DNA of 33,241 nucleotides from a virus: positions 1 through 33,241 of the IMG/VR virus record IMGVR_UViG_3300043470_002221; one strand, written 5' to 3'. Position numbers and translations under genes: made by a program. The notes under the pieces are model-generated. The model did no database searches, was not told the DNA's origin, and saw nothing but the letters and a program-made list of their open reading frames with translations. Positions 22,978-29,936 of the stretch are shown one piece after another (the stretch's first letter is position 1; every line of letters starts with the position of its first letter).

Positions 22978-24570
22978 ATGGAAAATACACAAATTGAAAA
23001 CACAGAAGATGTCGTCATTGAAGACATCAACGAAGAAACATTACTTTCTCTTGACGAAACCTTAGAGCTTGATCAGGAACAAACTGAGATTGCAGAAGGC
23101 AAGTGTAAGAAAGAGGGAGAAGACATGGAAGATGAAGAAGAGTCTGATGAAGACGAAAAAGATGATGAAGAAGAGTGTGAAGATGACGAAGAAGAAATGA
23201 CTGAAGCTAAAAAGATGACTGAAGCTATAAATGCATCACGTAAAAAACAAATTTATGCTATTGCAAAGAAATTAGGAATAACTGAAGACGAAGTCAATAA
23301 ACTCGTAATTAAAAGCATAAAAGTCTATGGCGCTGCTGGAAGTGACTGGGGATGGATAAGTTTACATCATATTCTGGAGTTTATACGTGATGAAGCAACA
23401 GGTAATACACAAAAAAAATTAATTAGTCTTGCTAAATCAGGAGACTTTAAGAAGCTTGATAAAGAAGCTAGTGATGGTTATGATCCAGAAATAGATGATT
23501 TAGAATATCATTATGAAGCTAAAAAGATGACTGAAGCTGAAGTAAGCTCTGATGAAGAGTTTACCTCATACGCTAAAGGTATTCTTAAGGCTGCTCATGG
23601 AGACAACTATGATGAAGCCAAGGCAATGGCCGCAATCGAAGGCATCCTTAAAAAGGCTGATGGAGATTATGGTGCAGCTGTTGGTATGATCACAAGTGGA
23701 CTTGGCGAAGAAGAAATGGAAGATGAAAAAGAAGTTGAGATGAAAGAAGAAACTGAAGAAGTTATTGAAGAAAACACAATCTCAATTGATACATCTGACA
23801 TTACTCGTCTTGTTGAAAGTGAAACAGGATTGACTGAAGAGTTTAAAGAAAAAGCTACTACAATCTTTGAAGCTGCTGTTAAGAGCAAGATCAAAGAAAC
23901 TGAAGAAACTCTTAAAGAAAGCTATGCAGTCGCTCTTATTGAAGAAGTAGAAACAATTAAAAACGAACTCGTTGAAAAGATTGACAACTATCTTACCTAT
24001 GCAGTTGAAAGCTGGGTAGAAGACAACAAGGTTGCAATCGAAGGCGGACTCCGTACACAAATTGCTGAAAACTTCATTCAATCACTCAAGACAGTATTTG
24101 TTGAAAACTATATTGAAGTGCCTGAGTCCAAGCAGGATTTGGTCGCTGAGATGGAAACTTCAATCGCTCAACTTCAAACTGAGTCTGCCGAGTTAGAAAA
24201 CACAGTGCTTGCCCTCAACGAAAAGGTTAATAGCCTTACTCGTGAAAAGGTAATCTCTGAGTCTACAACAGATCTTGCTGACACCCAAGTTGAAAAACTC
24301 AAGTCATTACTTGAAGATATCGAATGCACATCAGAAACATCATTTCGCAAGAAGGTAGCTACCATCAAGGAATTTTACCTTAATGGCGCTGCAGTCGAAG
24401 AAACAGAAACATTGGTTGAAGAAAATGCCAATGAATCTTCCTATATAACAACCGAAACAGTTATAGAAAATGAAACAATTGCAGAAGAAACAGTTTCGCC
24501 TGCAATGCAAAAATACTTGACCGCATTATCCCGCTTAAACAAGGCAAACGAAGCTACTGTTGCAGCATAA
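22978..24570 (+). CDS. 22: Scaffold (prohead core) protein gp22 with inserted domain
   Basis: 530 aa, about twice T4 gp22 (about 269). N-terminal residues 1-75 are extremely acidic. Residues 76-187 contain a separate domain bounded by two copies of EAKKMTEA (76-83 and 180-187). Residues about 190-240 hold a second module (DEEFTSYAKGILKAAHGDNY, ADGDYGAAVGMITSGLG) seen in other phage scaffolds. The helical C-terminal half (about 260-480; LVESETGLTEEFKEKATTIF, NYLTYAVESWVEDNKVAIE, YIEVPESKQDLVAEM) is the gp22-type core. The scaffold guides capsid assembly and is removed by gp21. The doubled length and insertion are unusual. Confidence 0.9.
   Translation: MENTQIENTEDVVIEDINEETLLSLDETLELDQEQTEIAEGKCKKEGEDMEDEEESDEDEKDDEEECEDDEEEMTEAKKMTEAINASRKKQIYAIAKKLGITEDEVNKLVIKSIKVYGAAGSDWGWISLHHILEFIRDEATGNTQKKLISLAKSGDFKKLDKEASDGYDPEIDDLEYHYEAKKMTEAEVSSDEEFTSYAKGILKAAHGDNYDEAKAMAAIEGILKKADGDYGAAVGMITSGLGEEEMEDEKEVEMKEETEEVIEENTISIDTSDITRLVESETGLTEEFKEKATTIFEAAVKSKIKETEETLKESYAVALIEEVETIKNELVEKIDNYLTYAVESWVEDNKVAIEGGLRTQIAENFIQSLKTVFVENYIEVPESKQDLVAEMETSIAQLQTESAELENTVLALNEKVNSLTREKVISESTTDLADTQVEKLKSLLEDIECTSETSFRKKVATIKEFYLNGAAVEETETLVEENANESSYITTETVIENETIAEETVSPAMQKYLTALSRLNKANEATVAA
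23203..23226 (+). repeat. 24-nt direct repeat, left copy (scaffold gene)
   Basis: Encodes EAKKMTEA in frame; identical to 23515-23538. The repeats start 312 nt apart, i.e. 104 codons, and bracket an AT-rich in-frame domain. Confidence 0.85.
23515..23538 (+). repeat. 24-nt direct repeat, right copy (scaffold gene)
   Basis: Identical to 23203-23226. One copy with the intervening DNA could be deleted by recombination without breaking the reading frame. Confidence 0.85.
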
Positions 24571-24582
24571 GGATAAAGGTTC

Positions 24583-24609
24583 CAACCCCAAACAACAACA
24601 AACAACAAA
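24583..24609 (+). promoter_or_regulatory. CAA-rich unstructured leader before the major capsid gene
   Basis: The leader between scaffold and capsid is almost only A and C in CAA/ACA repeats (27 nt), 14 nt before the gp23 ATG. It contains almost nothing that could pair, so it may keep the start open for high translation. No TATAAATA lies in this gap, so gp23 probably relies on upstream late promoters. Confidence 0.45.
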
Positions 24610-24623
24610 GAAAAAATACTATT

Positions 24624-25892
24624 ATGTTTAATTCAGAAACACTAGAAAAAAAGTGGGCCCCAATTCTTGAGGCTCAAGACGCCCCTAAGTTCAAGGACAA
24701 CTATCGTAAGTCAATTACTGCAGTTCTTCTCGAAAACCAAGAAAAAGCACTCAAGGAAGAAAATTCCCAAGCTGCTTATCTGTCAGAAGGCACGGCAACA
24801 ACAGCTGTACAAAACTGGGACCCAGTTCTTATCAGCCTCGTTCGTCGTGCGATGCCAAATATCGTTGCTTATGATATCGCTGGTGTTCAGCCAATGACTA
24901 TGCCAACTGGCTTGATCTTCGCGATGAAGAGCAACTATCAAAAGCAAGCAAATGCAAATGCTGCATTCACAAACACAGAAGCTCTCTTCAATGCGCCTGA
25001 CACATCATTCTCTGGTCCAGTTACTACTGCCAAGGGCGAAACACTCAGCGGCAATTCTACCGACTACACAAATGGTTACACTGCTGCTGACGGCGGTTTC
25101 GGTAATATGGGCTTTACAGTTGACAAAACAACTGTTACTGCTAAGACACGTGCTCTTAAAGCAGAATACTCAATGGAACTTGCTCAAGACCTCAAGGCAG
25201 TTCACGGTCTCGATGCAGAAGCTGAGCTTGCAAACATCCTCAGCACTGAAATCCTTGCTGAAATCAACCGCGAAGTTATCAAAACTGTCAGAGACAAAGC
25301 AGTTGTTGGTGGTGTAAACGGTGGTTTTGACCTTGATCAAGATGCTGATGGTCGTTGGGCTGTTGAAAAGTTCAAGTCACTTCTCTTCCAAATTGAAGTT
25401 GAAGCTAACGCAGTTGCTAAGGCAACACGCCGTGGCAAGGCAAACTTCGTACTCTGCAGCAGCAATGTTGCAAGTGCTCTTGCCGCTGCTGGTGTTCTTG
25501 ACTATGCTCCGGCTCTTGCAACCAACCTCAACGTTGACGACACGGGCAACGTATTCGCGGGTGTTATCAATGGCCGCATGAAGGTATTCATCGACCCATT
25601 TGCAACTGACGACTATGTAACTGTTGGCTATCGTGGTTCAAACGCATATGACGCAGGTCTTTTCTATTGCCCATACGTTCCACTCACAATGGTTCGTGCA
25701 GTTGATCAAAACACATTCCAACCAAAGATTGGCTTCAAGACTCGTTATGGTCTCGTTGCTAACCCATTTGCTCTTCAATTCAGCAATGGTCAAGCTACAA
25801 ACGAACTCGGAGCAGATGGTGCAAACCCATACTTCCGTAAGTTCACAGTAACTGGTATCGGCGGTTCTACTTACAACTCAATCGATATGTAA
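24624..25892 (+). CDS. 23: Major capsid protein gp23 (precursor)
   Basis: 422 aa (T4 gp23 about 521). The conserved block ISLVRRAMPNIVAYDIAGVQPMTMPTGLIFAMK (about 71-103) and TVTAKTRALKAEYSMELAQDLKAVHGLDAEAEL are T4 capsid signatures. A likely gp21 cleavage site is YLSE-G (between E55 and G56), just before the conserved mature N-terminal region. The hexamer-forming shell protein. Codon choice is biased towards C-ending codons compared with neighbours, as expected for the most strongly made protein. A rho-independent terminator follows. Confidence 0.97.
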   Translation: MFNSETLEKKWAPILEAQDAPKFKDNYRKSITAVLLENQEKALKEENSQAAYLSEGTATTAVQNWDPVLISLVRRAMPNIVAYDIAGVQPMTMPTGLIFAMKSNYQKQANANAAFTNTEALFNAPDTSFSGPVTTAKGETLSGNSTDYTNGYTAADGGFGNMGFTVDKTTVTAKTRALKAEYSMELAQDLKAVHGLDAEAELANILSTEILAEINREVIKTVRDKAVVGGVNGGFDLDQDADGRWAVEKFKSLLFQIEVEANAVAKATRRGKANFVLCSSNVASALAAAGVLDYAPALATNLNVDDTGNVFAGVINGRMKVFIDPFATDDYVTVGYRGSNAYDAGLFYCPYVPLTMVRAVDQNTFQPKIGFKTRYGLVANPFALQFSNGQATNELGADGANPYFRKFTVTGIGGSTYNSIDM

Positions 25893-25918
25893 GTTATTGG
25901 TTAATTAACCTTTAAATT

Positions 25919-25950
25919 AGAGGCTATCCGAAAGGGTAGCCTCTTTTTTT
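25919..25950 (+). terminator. Rho-independent terminator after gp23
   Basis: Stem AGAGGCTATCC / GGGTAGCCTCT (one T-G wobble) closed by a GAAA tetraloop, followed by a run of T (25944-25950). It ends capsid transcription; the next gene's promoter begins 2 nt later. Confidence 0.92.
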
Positions 25951-25951
25951 G

Positions 25952-25959
25952 CATAAATA
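25952..25959 (+). promoter_or_regulatory. T4-type late promoter variant CATAAATA
   Basis: One mismatch to TATAAATA, directly after the terminator and 5 nt before the ATG at 25965. Confidence 0.7.
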
Positions 25960-25964
25960 CCATT

Positions 25965-26417
25965 ATGATAAACTCAAATTTATTAGCATTAACTGGGTTC
26001 AAACTCTACATACATGCTGAAGACTTTAAGCATACCCAATATTTTGCGGTAAGTGCAAGTTTTCCTTCTGTGTCATTGCCAGAAGTAACTACTGGATTTC
26101 GAAACTTACAAGGGTTTGTTCCAGGTGATAAATTAGCGTATGATCCACTAACTGTACGTATTGCAATAGATGAAAGTTTGGAATCATATCGAGAGATTTT
26201 TAATTGGATCTATGCTAATACATCATCCAATACACTAATTAACCATGATATGACGTTACACTTTTTAACAAATCATAACAATATATCTCGCAGTGTACGT
26301 TTTGCAAATGCATTTCCTACAAATATAGGAGGGCTAGAGTTTAATGTACAACAAACCGAATCAGAATATGCCTATGTAGATGTTACTTTTCGTTATGATT
26401 ATTTTGAATTTTTATAA
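25965..26417 (+). CDS. Second tail-tube-fold protein (T4 gp19 family; gp3-position gene)
   Basis: 150 aa. Its C-terminal half, RFANAFPTNIGGLEFNVQQTESEYAYVDVTFRYDYF, aligns directly with the gp19 end of this window (FVGAFPTNIGAIELNYETNDTVEEFTVELNYQYW). The middle (SLPEVTTGFRNLQGFVPGDK, DPLTVRIAIDES) also fits the tube fold. It is thus a tube paralogue, likely a tube-terminal or completion protein. In related T4-like phages the gene between 23 and uvsY is called gp3 (tail completion). Position supports gp3, fold similarity to gp54/gp48-type initiators is the alternative; the exact role is inferred. Confidence 0.7.
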   Translation: MINSNLLALTGFKLYIHAEDFKHTQYFAVSASFPSVSLPEVTTGFRNLQGFVPGDKLAYDPLTVRIAIDESLESYREIFNWIYANTSSNTLINHDMTLHFLTNHNNISRSVRFANAFPTNIGGLEFNVQQTESEYAYVDVTFRYDYFEFL

Positions 26418-26433
26418 TGATATATAATATATT

Positions 26434-26883
26434 ATGATGCAACTTGAAGATATACTTAAATTATGGGAAACTGACAGCGTTATTGATGAGATTAATTTAG
26501 ATGAAACGAGTGTCAAAAGTGCAAGTCTCCATTCTAAATATCTAGAACTCTATAGCATTGCAAAGTTAAATCTCAAAAAGAAAGAGCTCTCTATGGCTCA
26601 TTTACGCAAAGATAAATGGCTCTACTACAATGGTAAGATGACTAAAGATGAAATGGATGCCAAAGGATGGCAATATGATCCATTCTTTGGTATGAGCAAA
26701 CCACTTAAAAGTGATATGGAGTTATTTTACTCTACCGATTCTGACATTATGAAACTTCAAGGACAAATAGAATATCAATCTACAATTGTTGAGGCACTCA
26801 AAGATATTATGGACAATATAAAGTGGAGACAGTCTACAATTAAAAATATCATAGATTGGAAGCGATTTACTAGTGGGATGTAA
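26434..26883 (+). CDS. uvsY: Recombination mediator UvsY
   Basis: 149 aa (T4 UvsY about 137). The helical sequence with LEDILKLWETDSVIDEINLDETS, HSKYLELYSIAKLNLKKKE, RKDKWLYYNGKMTKDEM and IKWRQSTIKNIIDWKRFTSG is typical. UvsY loads the UvsX recombinase on gp32-coated single-stranded DNA. Two ATGs stand in a row (26434 and 26437); either could start. It lies in the usual place between the gp3-position gene and uvsW. Confidence 0.93.
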   Translation: MMQLEDILKLWETDSVIDEINLDETSVKSASLHSKYLELYSIAKLNLKKKELSMAHLRKDKWLYYNGKMTKDEMDAKGWQYDPFFGMSKPLKSDMELFYSTDSDIMKLQGQIEYQSTIVEALKDIMDNIKWRQSTIKNIIDWKRFTSGM

Positions 26884-26910
26884 TGTCTACAGCATTAAAG
26901 TATGAGATAA

Positions 26911-26918
26911 TATAAATA
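26911..26918 (+). promoter_or_regulatory. T4-type late promoter TATAAATA
   Basis: Exact octamer, 4 nt before the ATG of the first homing endonuclease (26923). A late promoter in front of a mobile gene is unusual. Confidence 0.7.
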
Positions 26919-26922
26919 TATA

Positions 26923-27495
26923 ATGATTTATATTTATTTAAAAACTCATAATATTACAGGTTTAAAATATTTAGGTAAAACTATAAAAAATCCTAATGAA
27001 TACGCAGGTTCAGGAGTATACTGGAAACGACACCTTAAAAAATATGGAGATGATGTAACTACTACAATACTTTTTCAATCAGAAGATATAACCGAAATTA
27101 AAGAATATGGATTACATATATCAACCAAATTAAATATAGTAGAATCTAATGAATTTGCTAATCTTATGCCTGAAAATGGTATAGGAGGAATTACTTCAAC
27201 AACTTGGAAAAAAGGATCTATTGCCCATAATAAAGGTAAAAAATGTCCTAATATATCAAAAGCAAAAAAAGAATATTGGATAAAATGGAAAGAAGCTAAC
27301 CCAAATTATAAAAATAATTGGAAAAAATATATTCCTAAAGGAAAAGAAAATTGGATTAGGGTTGATAACACATCTGAGCTAAATAGAACAATTCTTAAAT
27401 GTCCATATTGCAATAAGGAAGGGAATGTTGGTAATATGAAAAGATGGCATTTTGATAAATGTAAAAATAAAAATGACGATATTAAACATCAATAA
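26923..27495 (+). CDS. GIY-YIG homing endonuclease (Seg-like), inserted between uvsY and uvsW
   Basis: 190 aa. The N-terminus IYIYLKTHNITGLKYLGKT (2-20) is the GIY-YIG strand pair. YAGSGVYWKRHLKKYG (27-42) and the Glu-containing EYGLHIS helix with NLMPENGIGG complete a Seg/MobE-type nuclease domain. The C-terminus carries a two-Cys/His-Cys motif (CPYCNKEGNVGNMKRWHFDKC), a zinc-finger-like DNA-binding end nearly the same as that of the endonuclease at 28856. The gene is strongly AT-rich compared with uvsY and uvsW. Its last 23 nt overlap the uvsW start, so it is fitted between genes without damage. Expected to cut alleles lacking it. Confidence 0.9.
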   Translation: MIYIYLKTHNITGLKYLGKTIKNPNEYAGSGVYWKRHLKKYGDDVTTTILFQSEDITEIKEYGLHISTKLNIVESNEFANLMPENGIGGITSTTWKKGSIAHNKGKKCPNISKAKKEYWIKWKEANPNYKNNWKKYIPKGKENWIRVDNTSELNRTILKCPYCNKEGNVGNMKRWHFDKCKNKNDDIKHQ

Positions 27496-28834
27496 AATTG
27501 ATGAAACTTCATTACGGGTTTCATCATCTGATTCTGGAGCACTTATGGAGCTTTCAGAACATTTTACATTTTATGCTGAAGGCTATAAGTTTATGCCAGC
27601 GGTACGGAATAAGATGTGGGATGGCAAGGTGCGTCTCTACGATTCACGTACTGGTCGCTTGCCATATGGATTGTTGTTTGAAGTGTTAAAGTTTGCAAAC
27701 TCTCATGGTTATAGTTATGAATTGCATCCTAGCATAACTGAACGAGATGTACCAACATCACAGTCATTGTTAGACTATGCAAATAGTTTACATATTACGG
27801 GTGGTGAAACACGGATAACACCACGAGACTATCAACTTGAAGCATATGTACATGCATGCACTGAAGGACGCAGTCTTGTAATATCACCTACTGGCTCTGG
27901 AAAAAGTTTAATCATCTACTTATGTGTTCGTTGGTTTTTAGAACATCACGATGAAAGTGTTCTCATCGTTGTTCCAACGACAAGTTTGGTCGAGCAAATG
28001 ACAAAAGACTTTGCAGACTATTCGCAGCATGATGTATCATTTGATGTTGACAGCGAAGTGCATAAAATATATTCAGGCAAAGAAAAGCATAACATAGAGT
28101 CTCGTGTTATTATTACTACATGGCAAAGCGCAATCACATTACAAAAATCCTGGTTTAAAAGCTATGGCATGGTCATAGGAGATGAAGCACATCTCTTCAA
28201 AGCAAAAAGTTTAAATACGATTATGTCTGCATGTGTTAATGCATGTTATCGCATAGGCACTACTGGCACCCTTGATGGCAGTCTTTGCAATGAACGAGTA
28301 CTTGTTGGCAATTTTGGTCCAACTCATCGAGTAATTACAACAAAAGAGCTTATTGATAACGATACTCTTGCTGCATTAAAAATTAAATGTATTGTATGCA
28401 ACCACAGTGATGAACTTAAAAAGGTAATCTCTAAAGCCGACTATCAAACTGAGATAGATGCAATTGTGACTCATGCTGGTCGAAACTCTTTTATAGCAAA
28501 CCTTGCACTCGATCAAAAGGGCAATACACTCGTACTCTTTAATCTAGTTCAGAAACATGGCAAACCTCTTTTTGAACTTATAAGTAGTATTAATGGTGAT
28601 TCTGATAGACATATATTCTATGTAAGTGGTGAAGTGAATGCATCTGATCGTGAAAATATCCGAGAAATAACAGATAAACATACCAATCAAACCATTTTAC
28701 GATTTGGTAAAAAGAAGATTAAAATTAATAATGATAGTATGGTAAATTTATCAAATGGAACCACAAAATTTGCTAAAGACATTACTATTGATGATGATGT
28801 ATGTGATAAGTGGATATCTGCATGGGTGCAATAA
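27473..28834 (+). CDS. uvsW: UvsW helicase, N-terminal fragment (fractured gene)
   Basis: 453 aa from the ATG at 27473. This start is chosen over 27452 because MTILNINKIDETSL is the usual UvsW beginning. SF2 helicase: Q-motif region RITPRDYQLEAY, Walker A SPTGSGKS (138-145), IVVPTTSLVEQM, DEAH at 237-240, motif III-like GTTGTLDG, then IFYVSGEV. Homology stops at about residue 403; motifs V and VI are missing and are encoded at 29613-29936. The last 40-50 residues (GKKKIKINNDSMVNLSNG, TTKFAKDITIDDDV) are foreign and end in TAA. UvsW unwinds branched DNA and shifts T4 to late replication. The two pieces may work as a two-subunit enzyme or the gene may be inactive. Confidence 0.88.
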   Translation: MTILNINKIDETSLRVSSSDSGALMELSEHFTFYAEGYKFMPAVRNKMWDGKVRLYDSRTGRLPYGLLFEVLKFANSHGYSYELHPSITERDVPTSQSLLDYANSLHITGGETRITPRDYQLEAYVHACTEGRSLVISPTGSGKSLIIYLCVRWFLEHHDESVLIVVPTTSLVEQMTKDFADYSQHDVSFDVDSEVHKIYSGKEKHNIESRVIITTWQSAITLQKSWFKSYGMVIGDEAHLFKAKSLNTIMSACVNACYRIGTTGTLDGSLCNERVLVGNFGPTHRVITTKELIDNDTLAALKIKCIVCNHSDELKKVISKADYQTEIDAIVTHAGRNSFIANLALDQKGNTLVLFNLVQKHGKPLFELISSINGDSDRHIFYVSGEVNASDRENIREITDKHTNQTILRFGKKKIKINNDSMVNLSNGTTKFAKDITIDDDVCDKWISAWVQ

Positions 28835-28842
28835 GTGATTTA

Positions 28843-28850
28843 TATAAATA
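28843..28850 (+). promoter_or_regulatory. T4-type late promoter TATAAATA
   Basis: Exact octamer, 5 nt before the ATG of the second homing endonuclease at 28856 and just after the uvsW N-fragment stop. It could also supply the C-fragment with transcript. Confidence 0.75.
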
Positions 28851-28855
28851 TCAAT

Positions 28856-29626
28856 ATGCTGCACACACCATATACATATTTAATTGGCTGGTCGACATTA
28901 AATAAATGGTATTATGGAGTAAGAACAGCAATATCATCATTTTGCCTATACGAAAATGGTTGTCACCCAGATGAGTTATTTGTTACATATTTTACGTCAT
29001 CAAAATATGTTAAAGATTTCATTGTTAAAAATGGTCCTCCCGATATAATTCAAGTTCGAAAAATCTTTGTTAATGATATGACAGCTGCAAAAAGATGGGA
29101 AAGTATAGTTATTAGACGCATGCGATGTATGGAATCAGATATTTGGTTAAATAAGGGCAATGCAGCAGGTGAATATATTATGGATGATGCAGTAAAAGTA
29201 AAAAGAAAATTAGCTATACAAAAAGCATTATCTGGTAAATCTCGTCCAGAAGAAGTGCGAAATAAAATAAGAAATTCACGTCTAGGAAAACCTCTAAGCG
29301 ATAATCACAGAAAAAAATTATCTGAATGGCAAAAAGGAAAACCCAAAATTCCATGTTCAGAGCAAACTAAAAGAAAAATTAGTGAAAAAACTAAAGGACT
29401 AAAAAGATCAGAAGAAACAAAGGAAAAAATGTCTAAAGCAAAGACAAATATAAGTTTTTGGCCAAATGGTAGAAGCGAAAAAGATATTTTAAAAATAAAA
29501 CAAACATGGGAAAATAAACCGTTGATTGAATGCCCACATTGTGGATTACAGTCTAAGAATATGAGTTCATTATCGCGTTGGCATTTTAATAATTGTAAAT
29601 ATAAAAAAGATAATGAAACCAGATGA
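28856..29626 (+). CDS. Homing endonuclease (GIY-YIG-like, NUMOD3 repeats) interrupting uvsW
   Basis: 256 aa from the ATG that follows the late promoter. An upstream in-frame ATG at 28835 would start before the promoter and is less likely. The catalytic domain starts YTYLIGWSTLNKWYYGVRTA and includes DELFVTYFTSSKYVKDFI, PPDIIQVRKIF and AAKRWESIVIRRM with the expected Glu. Three or four NUMOD3-like repeats follow (ALSGKSRPEEVRNKIRNSRLG, KPLSDNHRKKLSEWQKG, SEQTKRKISEKTKG, SEETKEKMSKAK). The C-terminal zinc-like motif is CPHCGLQSKNMSSLSRWHFNNC, a close match to the endonuclease at 26923. Strongly AT-rich. Its last 14 nt overlap the uvsW C-fragment start. Confidence 0.88.
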   Translation: MLHTPYTYLIGWSTLNKWYYGVRTAISSFCLYENGCHPDELFVTYFTSSKYVKDFIVKNGPPDIIQVRKIFVNDMTAAKRWESIVIRRMRCMESDIWLNKGNAAGEYIMDDAVKVKRKLAIQKALSGKSRPEEVRNKIRNSRLGKPLSDNHRKKLSEWQKGKPKIPCSEQTKRKISEKTKGLKRSEETKEKMSKAKTNISFWPNGRSEKDILKIKQTWENKPLIECPHCGLQSKNMSSLSRWHFNNCKYKKDNETR

Positions 29627-29936
29627 AGTTAAAGTTGGTGAAGGTCGTGTTATTATTGTTGCATCAAGTGGGTGTTTCAGTACTGGAATTAACATCAAAA
29701 ATATTCATTCTATTATATTCGCTGCGCCAACAAAGAGTCAAATACGTGTATTACAAAGTATTGGTCGAGGACTACGAAAATCTGATGATGGTCGACCAAC
29801 AACAGTCTATGATATATCAGACAACTTCTCCTGGAAAAAGAAAAAGAATTACACGCTGCAACACGCAATAGAGCGTACCAAAATGTATGCAAAGGAAGGG
29901 TTTAACTATAAACTATATGAAATACCACTGCAATGA
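29613..29936 (+). CDS. uvsW: UvsW helicase, C-terminal fragment (fractured gene)
   Basis: 107 aa: GEGRVIIVASSGCFSTGINIKNIHSI (motif V region), IRVLQSIGRGLRK (motif VI, with the arginine finger) and a C-terminal FNYKLYEIPL as in UvsW ends. Together with the N-fragment it rebuilds a full SF2 helicase of ordinary length. The ATG (29613) lies inside the end of the endonuclease gene, giving coupled translation; a second in-frame ATG does not occur before the conserved block. It overlaps the next gene by ATGA. It has no binding motif of its own, so activity needs association with, or joining to, the N-fragment. Confidence 0.88.
   Translation: MKPDEVKVGEGRVIIVASSGCFSTGINIKNIHSIIFAAPTKSQIRVLQSIGRGLRKSDDGRPTTVYDISDNFSWKKKKNYTLQHAIERTKMYAKEGFNYKLYEIPLQ

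Noticed and set aside
24952-25317. Other-frame ORFs within the major capsid gene
   Set aside because: Products are rich in L, S, Q and T as expected for shifted frames of gp23; gp23 is unmistakable in its own frame.
28682-29612. Group I intron splitting uvsW
   Set aside because: No conserved P7/P3-like core was seen. The N-part frame continues as protein-like sequence to a normal stop, and the endonuclease runs into the C-part, leaving no room for a 3' intron core. RT-PCR would settle it.
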